Below are positions 9,504 to 18,428 of a stretch of 64,000 nucleotides of DNA, one piece after another. The DNA is from Ancylothrix sp. D3o (GTDB lineage Bacteria > Cyanobacteriota > Cyanobacteriia > Cyanobacteriales > Oscillatoriaceae): assembly GCF_025370775.1 (NCBI RefSeq), contig NZ_JAMXEX010000004.1:403532-467531 (forward strand), read 5' to 3'. Position numbers and translations under genes: made by a program. The notes beneath the pieces are model-generated. The model was not told the origin of the DNA. It saw only the letters and a program-made list of their open reading frames with translations, and searched no databases. The number at the start of each line of letters is the position of its first letter. Positions within the stretch are counted from its first letter, which is position 1.

Positions 9504-12119
9504 ATGAAAAACTCTTTAAAATTAGCTCTCTCTCTAGGAATTTTATTTGCTTGGCATAAACCGGCACCGGCACAAATTGTCCCCGATGCAACTTTGCCGG
9601 TTAATAGTATTGTTACCCCCACCGGCAACACTTTTTTGATAGAAGGCGGATCTTCAGTCGGTAGTAATCTTTTTCACAGTTTTCGAGAATTTTCTCTGGG
9701 AACTGGGGATCGTGCCATTTTTAATAATTCCCTAACGATTCAAAATATCCTAACCCGCATCACCGGCACCAACATTTCTAACATTGATGGCTTGATTGCA
9801 GCCAATGGCAAGGCCAATTTATTTTTAATTAATCCGAACGGGATTATTTTTGGCCCCAACGCTAAATTAAATATTGGCGGTTCGTTTTTTGCCAGCACAG
9901 CCGATAGTATTGCTTTATCAGATGGCAGTTTTTTTAGTGCCAAAAACCCCAACGCGCCGCCGCTTTTAACTATCAATGTGCCGGTGGGTTTACAAATGGG
10001 AGAAAACCCCGGAAAAATTCAAGTTTTGGGAGAAGGACATCAATTAAGTTTTGACTCAAATACCTTAGCAACCGTGAGAACTTCTAGGCCGGCAGGCTTG
10101 CAAGTTTTACCAGGAAAAACATTAGGTTTATTGGGGGGAGATATTGAGTTAATTGGCGGAAATATTACAGCCGAAGGAGGCATAATAGAACTCGGAAGCG
10201 TTAGCAATAATTTGGTGACATTGACGCCAATTCCAGAAGGTTTTGCCTTTGGCTATGAAAACGTCCAAAACTTTCAAAATATTCGCTTAAGTCAAGCTGC
10301 CTCAGCTTCCACAAGTGGCAATGGGGGTGGAGATATTCAAATGCAAGCTCGGCGATTAGAAATTTTAGAAGGCTCGACAATTTTAGCCGATACCCTAGGA
10401 ACAGCCAACGGCGGAACATTAAGCGTAAAAACCACAGAAGCAGTGGAAATTATTGGAAGTCCTGATAATTTTTCGAGTAGTATTTTTGCCTCGGTTGATC
10501 CGGGCGCAACTGGCGGGGGGGGTTCTTTAAGCATTGAAACACCGAATTTATTATTAGGAAATGGGGCGATTGTTGGAGCAGATACGTTTGGCCAAGGAAA
10601 TGCCGGTGCTTTAACAGTGCGAGCCAGAAACGTAGAATTAAGTGCCGCCACCGTCATGGAAACAGCGGCTTATGGGGGTTCCACCGGCAACGCGGGAAAT
10701 TTAACCATTGAAACAGGCCGTTTAGTTGTCAGCAACGGAGCGCAAATTTTAACCTTTACCCGCGACAGAGGAAATGCCGGTGACTTAACAGTAAAAGCCC
10801 AAGAAGTTGAAGTTAGAGGCGTGTCATCTAACGGTAGATTTAGCAGCGTTTTAGCTGCTTCTGCGGAATTGGGATCAACCGGCAAAGGCGGTCAATTAAC
10901 CATCGAAACTTCATCCTTAAAAATTGCTGAGGGTGCAAAAGTGGGGGTAGATACTGCCGGTTCAAATCCTGCCGGTCAAGTCCGCATAAAAGCAGAGAAC
11001 CTAGAAATTTATGGCACAGCATTTAATGGCAGCCCAAGTATTTTATCGGCAGATACATTTAGCACGGGAAACGGCGGAGAATTAAACATAGAGGCTAAAA
11101 CTTTAATTGTCAGAGATGGCGCGCAAATTGCCACAGGAACCTTTGATAAAGGCACTGGGGGAAATTTAATAATTAACGCTTCTAATATTGAATTAAGCGG
11201 CGCAACTCCAACGGCAGAAAACTTGAGCCGCGATTTTTTTAAAGATCAGTCTGGGCAGTTATTGCCAAGTGGGTTATTTGCTAGTTCTTTTGGCAGCGGC
11301 AATGCCGGCACTCTCTCTGTGACAGCGGGAAGTTTAAGAATAACAGATCGAGCGCAAATTTCTGTGAGTTCTCAACAAGGGGGAGAAGCCGGCAACCTTA
11401 ATATTATTGCCCGCAGTTTGTTTCAAGACAAAGGCACATTAAGTGCTGCAACAGTGCAAGGCAAACAAGGGAATATTACCCTGAATATAGGAGCCTTACA
11501 ATTGCGAAATGGCAGTGCAATTACCACTAATGCTTCTGGTGAGTCAACTGGGGGAAATATTTCCTTGTCGGCTGAGACTTTAACGGCTTTAGAAAATAGC
11601 GATATTAGCGCCAATTCCCAAGAAGCAAGAGGCGGACAAGTTACGATTAATGTGCAAGGAATTTTTGGCACAGAGTACCGGCTATTTCCGACGCCAAAAA
11701 GTGATATTACCGCCAGTGGAGGCAGTCCCGAACTGAGTGGAAATGTGCAAATTAATACGCCTAATGCTAACCCGGCTGCGGGTTTGGGGACATTGCCTTC
11801 ACAATTGAGCGATTTAAGCAATCAAATTGTACAAGGTTGTGCGGCGTCTCAGGGCAACCGATTTGTTGTCACCGGCAGAGGGGGGTTGCCGGATGATCCT
11901 TCTCAACCTTTAACGAGTCAAATGATTTGGCAGGATATGCGTCCTTTGGAAACAACAGAAACAGTGGGGGATGTGGTAGAAAAAGAGCCGGTTAGGGGTG
12001 GTGTTTTTGAGGCAAATAGTTGGCGTCTCAATTCACGGGGTCAGGTAGAATTGATTGTTAGTAATGCGGGGTTTCAAAAAGAGGGTTTCTGGTATAAATG
12101 GCCGCGTTGTCGGGTTTAG
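9504..12119 (+). CDS. Two-partner-secretion exoprotein with filamentous-haemagglutinin N-terminal domain
   Basis: A signal peptide (MKNSLKLALSLGILFAWHKPAPAQ) is followed by the TPS/FHA secretion domain (about 25-265), with the diagnostic NGKANLFLINPNGIIFGPNA and GGSFFASTADSI blocks. Residues 270-790 form repetitive beta-helix sequence (GNAG.L.V.A, L.I..GA.I units). The tail QGCAASQGNRFVVTGRGGLP is the usual ending of cyanobacterial members. Such proteins are exported through an Omp85/TpsB pore and act as surface adhesins or secreted fibres. No TpsB gene is in the window, so its exporter must be elsewhere. The next gene starts about 40 bp downstream on the same strand, suggesting co-expression with the CHAT protein. 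Ligand is unknown. Confidence 0.9.
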   Translation: MKNSLKLALSLGILFAWHKPAPAQIVPDATLPVNSIVTPTGNTFLIEGGSSVGSNLFHSFREFSLGTGDRAIFNNSLTIQNILTRITGTNISNIDGLIAANGKANLFLINPNGIIFGPNAKLNIGGSFFASTADSIALSDGSFFSAKNPNAPPLLTINVPVGLQMGENPGKIQVLGEGHQLSFDSNTLATVRTSRPAGLQVLPGKTLGLLGGDIELIGGNITAEGGIIELGSVSNNLVTLTPIPEGFAFGYENVQNFQNIRLSQAASASTSGNGGGDIQMQARRLEILEGSTILADTLGTANGGTLSVKTTEAVEIIGSPDNFSSSIFASVDPGATGGGGSLSIETPNLLLGNGAIVGADTFGQGNAGALTVRARNVELSAATVMETAAYGGSTGNAGNLTIETGRLVVSNGAQILTFTRDRGNAGDLTVKAQEVEVRGVSSNGRFSSVLAASAELGSTGKGGQLTIETSSLKIAEGAKVGVDTAGSNPAGQVRIKAENLEIYGTAFNGSPSILSADTFSTGNGGELNIEAKTLIVRDGAQIATGTFDKGTGGNLIINASNIELSGATPTAENLSRDFFKDQSGQLLPSGLFASSFGSGNAGTLSVTAGSLRITDRAQISVSSQQGGEAGNLNIIARSLFQDKGTLSAATVQGKQGNITLNIGALQLRNGSAITTNASGESTGGNISLSAETLTALENSDISANSQEARGGQVTINVQGIFGTEYRLFPTPKSDITASGGSPELSGNVQINTPNANPAAGLGTLPSQLSDLSNQIVQGCAASQGNRFVVTGRGGLPDDPSQPLTSQMIWQDMRPLETTETVGDVVEKEPVRGGVFEANSWRLNSRGQVELIVSNAGFQKEGFWYKWPRCRV

Positions 12120-12158
12120 GGTTGGGGATGTTGGTTTTTTAATTAAGAGGTAGGGATT

Positions 12159-14684
12159 TTGAAGGGGATAAAGGGAGTATTTAAGTATCTATTTTTGGTT
12201 GTTTTGGGGCTTTTCTTGGTGATTGGGGGGCCGGTCTTTGGAGAAAATAAGCCAGGGGATTTTTTGGAAGCGGGGAGGGTTTTTTATCAGGAAGGCCGGT
12301 TTTTTGATGCGGTGAAAGTTTGGCAGCAAGGTGAGGAGGTTTATGAGAAAGAGGGGAATTTTGTTAAGCAGGTTTTGGCGTTGAGTTATGTGGCTAATGG
12401 TTATGAGGCTTTGGGGAATTTGGGGCCGGCTTTTGGGGCGATTGAGCAAGGTTTAAAGGTGATTTTAAATTTAGAAGAAAGTCAGGAAAAAAGCCAAGTT
12501 TATGCCAAAATTTTAATGAGCCAAGGCAGTGTACAGCTTGCTAGAGGAGAAGCAGAAGCGGCTTTGAATTCTTGGCAGTTGGCTGAAAAAGTTTATGCTT
12601 CTTTAGATGATAAGGTTGGGGTTTTGGGAAGCCAGGTAAATCAAGCTCAAGCTTTGCAAAGTTTGGGGTTTTACCGGCAAGCAAAGAATCTTTTAGAAAA
12701 TGTTTATGAAGCTCAGAAATTGCAGCCAGATTCTTTGTTAAAGGCAAGCAGTGTACAAAGTTTGGGTGTGGCTTTACAAAAAGTTGGAGATTTGCAGAAA
12801 TCCCAAGAAGTTTTAGAGGAAAGTTTGGCGGTTTTGTTGCGATTAAATGCTGGCAATGAGCAAGGTGCGGTGTTATTGAGTTTGGGCAATACGGCGCGGG
12901 GTTTAAAGGATTATTCAAGGGCTTTGGATTATTACCATAAAACAGCGGAAATAGCAAGGGATAATTTGTTAAAAATTGAAGCTAAAGTTAATGAATTAAG
13001 TTTGTTGGTGGAGTTGGAAAAGTGGGGAGAAGCGAAAATTTTAGTTGAAGAAATTAAACCGGAAATTGGCTCTTTGCCGGTGCGCCGGTCGGCGGTTTAT
13101 GCGATGGTGAATTTTGCCCAAAGTTTGATAAAAATTCCCGATGCGGAAAAAAATTTACCCGAAGTGGCGAAAATTTTGGCAAATGCTGTTCAGCAGGCAA
13201 AAAGTAAACAAGACCGGCGGGCAGAATCTTATGCTCTTTTTCAGCTAGGTTCTTTGTATGAAAATACTCAGCAATTAAAGGAAGCGCGAAGTTTAACTCT
13301 GCAAGCAATTGCTCTGGCGGAAGCCATTAGCGCCGAAGATATTCTCGCTCGATCTCAAGCGAATCTTGGCAAAATATTGAAAGAACAAGGGGAAATTGCA
13401 GCGGCGACTAATGCTTACAAAGAAGCAGTGGAAACTTTGCAAACTTTGCGGCGAAATTTGGTGGCAATTAATCAGGATGTGCAGTTTTCTTTTCAAGAAA
13501 GTGTGGAGCCGGTTTATCGGGAATTGGTGAGTTTGTTGTTAGATCCTGCGGCGGTGCCCGATCAACAAGTCAGCCAAGAAAATCTCAAGCAAGCACGCCT
13601 GGTGATCGAAGCTTTACAATTGGCAGAATTGGATAATTTTTTCCGCGAGGCGTGTTTGGATGTGAAACCGCAGCAAGTTGAGAAGATAGATCCAAAAGCA
13701 GCGGTGATTTATCCGATTATTTTAGCCGAAAAATTAACGGTGATTTTCTCTTTGCCGGCTAGACCTCTGCAATATTATTCTACCGACTTGGCAAAACCGG
13801 AAGTTGAGAAAGTTGTAGATGATTATTATCAGTCTTTTAATATTCTGTTTCCGACAGCAAAGCGGTTAGAACTAGCACAAAAAGTTTATCACTGGTTGGT
13901 AGAACCGGCAGAAGAAGAATTAGCCGCCAGCGATATACAAACTTTGGTTTTTGTACCCGATGGGGTGTTGCGAAATGTACCAATGGCCGCGCTTTATGAT
14001 GGCCAAAAGTATTTGATAGAAAAATATAGTCTAGCGATTACTCCAGGGTTACAACTTTTGCCGCCGCAAATTTTGGATAAATCTAATTTAAAAACTTTGA
14101 CGGGGGGTTTGACCGAGGCGCGTCAAGGATTTGGGGCCTTACCGGCAGTAAAATTAGAAGTGGAGAATATTTCTTCTGAAGTACCGGCAACGGTTTTTCT
14201 TAATCAGGAGTTTACGGAGAAACGATTACAAGAAAGGCTGCTTTCTTCTGGTTATTCTGTGGTTCATTTTGCAACTCATGGGCAGTTTAGTTCTAATCCC
14301 GAAGAAACCTTTATTTTGACTTGGGATGAAAAAATTAAAGTCAGAGAATTTGAAAATTTATTGCGCTCAAGAAGCCGCGAAGAAAATCCAATAGAATTAC
14401 TGGTTTTGAGTGCTTGTCAAACGGCTGCCGGCGACCGACGGGCTGCATTAGGTTTAGCAGGGGTTGCAATGCGTTCAGGGGCTCGCAGTACAATGGGAAC
14501 GCTTTGGTCTGTGCAAGATTTATCAACGGCAAAGTTGATGAGTGAGTTTTACGAGCAACTAACCTTAACAGGTGTGTCGAAAGCTTCGGCGCTACGCCAT
14601 GCACAGCTATCACTTTTGAAACAAGACCGCTTTAGCCATCCGTTTTATTGGGCTGCTTTTATTTTGGTGGGAAATTGGCTTTGA
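12159..14684 (+). CDS. TPR-CHAT domain protein (caspase-like fold), membrane-anchored or exported
   Basis: It starts at a TTG preceded by AAGAGG. An N-terminal hydrophobic segment (YLFLVVLGLFLVIGG) is either a signal peptide or an anchor. Residues 35-450 are TPR-like helical repeats. The CHAT domain occupies about 560-840, with the His in HFATHGQF (His707) and the Cys in LSACQTAAGD (Cys753), followed by GLAGVAMRSGARSTMGTLW. CHAT proteins belong to the clan CD peptidase fold with caspases and separase, and both dyad residues are present here. In cyanobacteria they commonly sit beside TPS exoproteins, as here, so a role in processing or export quality control of the upstream adhesin is plausible but inferred. 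Confidence 0.88.
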   Translation: MKGIKGVFKYLFLVVLGLFLVIGGPVFGENKPGDFLEAGRVFYQEGRFFDAVKVWQQGEEVYEKEGNFVKQVLALSYVANGYEALGNLGPAFGAIEQGLKVILNLEESQEKSQVYAKILMSQGSVQLARGEAEAALNSWQLAEKVYASLDDKVGVLGSQVNQAQALQSLGFYRQAKNLLENVYEAQKLQPDSLLKASSVQSLGVALQKVGDLQKSQEVLEESLAVLLRLNAGNEQGAVLLSLGNTARGLKDYSRALDYYHKTAEIARDNLLKIEAKVNELSLLVELEKWGEAKILVEEIKPEIGSLPVRRSAVYAMVNFAQSLIKIPDAEKNLPEVAKILANAVQQAKSKQDRRAESYALFQLGSLYENTQQLKEARSLTLQAIALAEAISAEDILARSQANLGKILKEQGEIAAATNAYKEAVETLQTLRRNLVAINQDVQFSFQESVEPVYRELVSLLLDPAAVPDQQVSQENLKQARLVIEALQLAELDNFFREACLDVKPQQVEKIDPKAAVIYPIILAEKLTVIFSLPARPLQYYSTDLAKPEVEKVVDDYYQSFNILFPTAKRLELAQKVYHWLVEPAEEELAASDIQTLVFVPDGVLRNVPMAALYDGQKYLIEKYSLAITPGLQLLPPQILDKSNLKTLTGGLTEARQGFGALPAVKLEVENISSEVPATVFLNQEFTEKRLQERLLSSGYSVVHFATHGQFSSNPEETFILTWDEKIKVREFENLLRSRSREENPIELLVLSACQTAAGDRRAALGLAGVAMRSGARSTMGTLWSVQDLSTAKLMSEFYEQLTLTGVSKASALRHAQLSLLKQDRFSHPFYWAAFILVGNWL

Positions 14685-14721
14685 ATTCGCGGCTGTTGTG
14701 ACAAGGTAAAATTCTTGCCTT

Positions 14722-14758
14722 TAAAATCTAAAATCCCCAATATCAAATCTAAAATAGT
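14722..14758 (+). repeat. AAATCTAAAATC-type short repeat cluster
   Basis: Degenerate tandem copies of AAATCTAAAATC(CCC) lie between the CHAT and DUF928 genes. The same unit occurs at 25614-25655 and, inverted, near 7050. Confidence 0.55.
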
Positions 14759-14799
14759 ATCAGGACGCTTGCCCAAATAAGTTTTTAGAGAAAAACACC

Positions 14800-15552
14800 A
14801 TGAAACGTTCTCCGGTCGCTTTTATGTTATCTTTGAGCCTGTCTTTGGGACTTGCGATGGTTCCGCTCTCAAAAACCCAGGCACAGTCAAGCTCGACAAC
14901 CAATGTTCAAATGCCCCTCCCCGTCAACAGCATTACGTTTGAACCCCCTGGGGAAGGCAAACCTGCGGATACAGCAGGAGGAGCATCACGCGGTATAGGG
15001 TGCGTTTCCAGACAAATGCCGGCAACTTGTGTGACAGCTTTAATGCCGGCAACTCAAAGCGGTTTAACTTTGGCAGAACGTCCGACATTTTTTGTTTATA
15101 TCCCCGAAAGTTCTGGCAAACAAGTGTTTTTCTCTTTAACTAACTCTGAGGGCAATTACCAATATCAAACTAAATTTCCTCTCACCCAAACCGGCGGAAT
15201 TATTAGTTTTAAACTACCCGATGATGCCCAGGCTTTGAAAGTAGGAGAAAGTTATCAGTGGGCGTTTATTATTACCGGCCCTCAAGGACTCCAGCCCGAT
15301 AGTCCGGGGGTGAAAGGAGAAATTAAACGCATTTCAGCATCACCGGAATTGAACAATCAACTACAAAATGCCAAAACCCTGATAGAACAGGCAGCAGTTT
15401 ATGGAAAAGCAGGCATTTGGTTTGATATGATGGTAAGCCTTGCCGAACAAAAACGCTTAGAACCTTCTGATCCAACCTTGACAAATGCTTGGGATAAGCT
15501 ACTTACCAGTGAAGGGGTAGATGCAACTATTGCCAGCAAACCTTTATTGTAA
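14800..15552 (+). CDS. DUF928 family secreted protein
   Basis: The 250-residue protein starts with a clear signal peptide (about residues 1-29, ending KTQAQ). The DUF928 core shows GIGCVSRQMPATCVTALMP, LAERPTFFVYIPESSGKQVFFSL, an ITGPQG.QPDSP segment and an alpha-helical end (AKTLIEQAAVYGKAGIWFDMM). It is expected in the periplasm. No biochemical role is established for the family; members tend to lie near CHAT, TPS and CHASE2 genes in cyanobacteria, exactly as here. It is 115 bp from the CHAT gene, and the gap carries AAATCTAAAATC-type repeats. Confidence 0.85.
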   Translation: MKRSPVAFMLSLSLSLGLAMVPLSKTQAQSSSTTNVQMPLPVNSITFEPPGEGKPADTAGGASRGIGCVSRQMPATCVTALMPATQSGLTLAERPTFFVYIPESSGKQVFFSLTNSEGNYQYQTKFPLTQTGGIISFKLPDDAQALKVGESYQWAFIITGPQGLQPDSPGVKGEIKRISASPELNNQLQNAKTLIEQAAVYGKAGIWFDMMVSLAEQKRLEPSDPTLTNAWDKLLTSEGVDATIASKPLL

Positions 15553-15602
15553 AAATCTTTTTTGCTGTGGAACGAACAGTATTATTAGTGTTGTTTTAAG
15601 CT

Positions 15603-15616
15603 CCCCCTAAAGGGGG
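15603..15616. terminator. CCCCC-TAAA-GGGGG hairpin
   Basis: A perfect 5-bp GC stem (extendable to 6 with T-A) follows the DUF928 stop by about 50 nt. It is not followed by a T-run. It may be a dispersed palindromic unit or a weak terminator. Confidence 0.35.
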
Positions 15617-15727
15617 ATTAATTAAGGTTTAAGCAGCAAAGTTTGGCAGCAAAAAAACACAATTAAGGAATGACAGATAAATTCGGCTTGGCAAAGACAA
15701 ATCCAATTTATCAAGCTGGCTGTTAAA

Positions 15728-18418
15728 ATGCACGGAAGACATAGGAGGTCTGCGGAAAAATTTGGGAAAACTGGCAAAAGAAAAATTGAACAGGGAATTT
15801 ACCTAAAAGTGTTGATGTGGCAAAAGGTAAAAAAGCAATTCGCTAAGCGCCTCGCCAAGCTCAAAAGAAGCAGTAACCTCAGCTATCGCAAAGGTTGGGG
15901 CGTTTTGATAATTGGGCCGGCAGTGGGAGTGGGGGTAATTGGGGCGACTTATTTAGGCGTGTTTCAACTTTTGGAGTGGGCTGTTTTGGATCGGTTTTTT
16001 CTGATGCGCCCGTTGGAAGCCCCAGACGAGCGTATTGTGATCGTCACAATTGACGAATCTGATATCCAGTATGTGAAACAGTGGCCGGCAACTGATGAGG
16101 TGCTGGCTGAGTTGTTGGAAAAAATTCGTAAGATGGAACCCAGAGCAATTGGTCTGGATATTTTTCGAGATTTAGCGGTGCCACCAGGCCATGAGAAATT
16201 ACAGGAAATTTTTAGAACAACTCCCAATTTGATTGGTGTTGAAAAAGTGGTTGGTAAGCCGGTAGAACCACCGCCGGTTTTGGCCGAGTTTGAGCGGGTT
16301 TCAATGGCGGATCTTGTTCTGGATGCCGATGGCAAAGTGCGGCGTGCTTTGCTTTCTGTGAGGGTAGATAAAGGCAAAACTAAATTAAGTTTAGGCACAC
16401 AATTGGGGCTGATGTATTTAGAAAAAGAAGGCATCGCCTTGCGAATGATTAACCCAGCAAAGCAGCATTTAGGGTTAGGAAAAGCGGTGTTTGTTCCTTT
16501 TGCCCGCAATGATGGTGCTTATGTGGGTGGGGATGCCGGTGGCTATCAAATTTTATTGAATTATCGCGGGCCGCGAGAAAATTTTTATACGGTTTCCCTA
16601 AAAGATGTTTTAGAAGACAAAGTTTCACCGGCCCAACTTAAAGACCGTTTAGTGTTGATTGGCGCCACCGGCATTAGCCTTAATGATGTTTTTTTTACGC
16701 CCTACAGTAACAGTGTTGCCAAGGCACCCATTCGCACGCCTGGGGTTGTTATTCACGCGAATATTGCCAGCCAAATTATCAGCGCGGCAATGGATGGCCG
16801 GCCTTTAATTAAAGTTTGGGATGAAAAGTTTGAGTGGTTGTGGCTGATGCTGTGGTCGTTTGTGGGGGCCGGTGGGGGCTGGCTTATCTGTGAAGCCAAA
16901 AATCTTAACAAGAATTTTTTTATTAAATGGGCAGTTCGTGGCGCTTTTTTAGCCGGGTTGAGTGCGTCTTTAATGGGGGGTAGTTATGTATTTTTTCTGG
17001 CGACTTGGTGGGTGCCGGTGGTTTCTCCCCTCCTGGCTTTCGCAGGTTCAGCCGTTCTCGTTTTTGCTTACCATACTCAAGAATTGCAACGATCTCAGGA
17101 GGCGCAGTTGGCGCAATTTTTGGAAGCAATGCCGGTGGGAGTGGCGGTGCTGGATGCGGCAGGTCATCCTTATTTTATGAATAAACTAGGAAAAAAATTG
17201 CTCGGTCAAGGTGTCAAGGCCGATGCTACAAAAAGCAGAATTGCCGAAGTTTATGGCTGTTATGTTGCCGGTACTAATGAACTTTACCCCAACGAACGGC
17301 AGCCAATCCTGAGAGCCCTTAAAGGCGAAGTTTCTTCTGTTGATGACCTCGAAATTCACATCGGGGATCAAGTCATACCGCTGGAAGCTTGGGGAACACC
17401 TATTTATGATGCTGATGGCAAAGTTGCTTATGCCCTGTCGGCGTTTCAAGACATTACAGAACGCAAAAAAGCCCAACGTGATCTAGCAGAAATGCTCGAT
17501 GAACTTTTTAAAGCCAATTGCAATTTACAAAAAGCCCTCGATGCGGAGTTTAATATCACCGATGCCTACGGACGCTTTGTACCCCACGAATTTCTTTACT
17601 TTTTGGGATATGAGAGCATTTTAGATGTCAAATTAGGCGATAATGTTCAGCTAGATATGGCGATTTTGTTTGCCGATATTCGAGATTTCACTACCCTCAG
17701 CGAAACTATGAATCCCGAAGATAATTTTAAGTTTATTAATGCTTATTTATCTCGGATGGAACCGGCCATTGCTGAAAATAATGGGTTTATTGATAAATAT
17801 ATTGGCGATGCGATTATGGCCCTGTTTAGTGGGGGCGCTGATGATGCCATAAAAGCCGGAATTTCTATGTTGCAAAAACTTGCAGAATATAACGCAACAA
17901 GAGGCACACCAAAGCGTCCCTGTATTCAGATAGGAATAGGCATCAATACGGGATCATTAATGTTAGGCACTGTCGGGGGAGAAAGTCGCATGAATAGCAC
18001 CGTTATTTCCGATGCAGTCAATTTAGCTTCTCGCATGGAAGGCTTAACAAAAAACTATGGAGTTTCTCTATTAATTTCTCATCATACTTTTTCTCGTTTA
18101 GAAGATAGCACCCAATATTGTATTCGCTTAATTGATAGTGTAAAAGTCAAAGGCAAATCAGAAAAAGTATCAGTCTTTGAAGTTTTCGATGCCGATCCAC
18201 CGGACATTAAACAGCGCAAGTTAGCCACTAAACCACTTTTTGAAGAAGCAATTTTGCTTTATTATATGCAGTCTTTTCGAGAGGCTGGCCAAAAATTTCA
18301 AGAATGCTGTCAGCTAAACCCTCAAGATCGTGTTTCCCAAATTTATCTCGAACGCTGCCAAAATTGCCTAAAAGACAATTATCCCACCAATAATTCTTTC
18401 CCGTCTTCTGAATGGTAA
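15728..18418 (+). CDS. CHASE2-PAS-adenylate cyclase
   Basis: Order: a basic N-terminus, a membrane helix (about 57-80), the extracytoplasmic CHASE2 sensor (about 85-370), three further helices (about 380-450), a PAS domain (about 460-585) and a class III nucleotide cyclase (about 640-830). Catalytic residues are visible: metal Asp650 (FADIRDFT) and Asp694 (KYIGDAIM), base-selecting Lys690 and Thr758 (STVISDAVNLASRM), and the Asn/Arg of NLASR. Lys plus Thr is the class IIIb adenylate cyclase signature, so the product should be cAMP. A short C-terminal region resembles a TPR. It lies 175 bp after the DUF928 gene. The N-terminal Met may instead be the one at 15815. The ligand of the CHASE2 domain is unknown. 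Confidence 0.9.
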   Translation: MHGRHRRSAEKFGKTGKRKIEQGIYLKVLMWQKVKKQFAKRLAKLKRSSNLSYRKGWGVLIIGPAVGVGVIGATYLGVFQLLEWAVLDRFFLMRPLEAPDERIVIVTIDESDIQYVKQWPATDEVLAELLEKIRKMEPRAIGLDIFRDLAVPPGHEKLQEIFRTTPNLIGVEKVVGKPVEPPPVLAEFERVSMADLVLDADGKVRRALLSVRVDKGKTKLSLGTQLGLMYLEKEGIALRMINPAKQHLGLGKAVFVPFARNDGAYVGGDAGGYQILLNYRGPRENFYTVSLKDVLEDKVSPAQLKDRLVLIGATGISLNDVFFTPYSNSVAKAPIRTPGVVIHANIASQIISAAMDGRPLIKVWDEKFEWLWLMLWSFVGAGGGWLICEAKNLNKNFFIKWAVRGAFLAGLSASLMGGSYVFFLATWWVPVVSPLLAFAGSAVLVFAYHTQELQRSQEAQLAQFLEAMPVGVAVLDAAGHPYFMNKLGKKLLGQGVKADATKSRIAEVYGCYVAGTNELYPNERQPILRALKGEVSSVDDLEIHIGDQVIPLEAWGTPIYDADGKVAYALSAFQDITERKKAQRDLAEMLDELFKANCNLQKALDAEFNITDAYGRFVPHEFLYFLGYESILDVKLGDNVQLDMAILFADIRDFTTLSETMNPEDNFKFINAYLSRMEPAIAENNGFIDKYIGDAIMALFSGGADDAIKAGISMLQKLAEYNATRGTPKRPCIQIGIGINTGSLMLGTVGGESRMNSTVISDAVNLASRMEGLTKNYGVSLLISHHTFSRLEDSTQYCIRLIDSVKVKGKSEKVSVFEVFDADPPDIKQRKLATKPLFEEAILLYYMQSFREAGQKFQECCQLNPQDRVSQIYLERCQNCLKDNYPTNNSFPSSEW

Positions 18419-18428
18419 AAAATCTTTT

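Noticed and set aside
11423..11821. 132-codon minus-strand frame inside the TPS exoprotein gene
   Set aside because: Antisense shadow of the repetitive beta-helix coding sequence.
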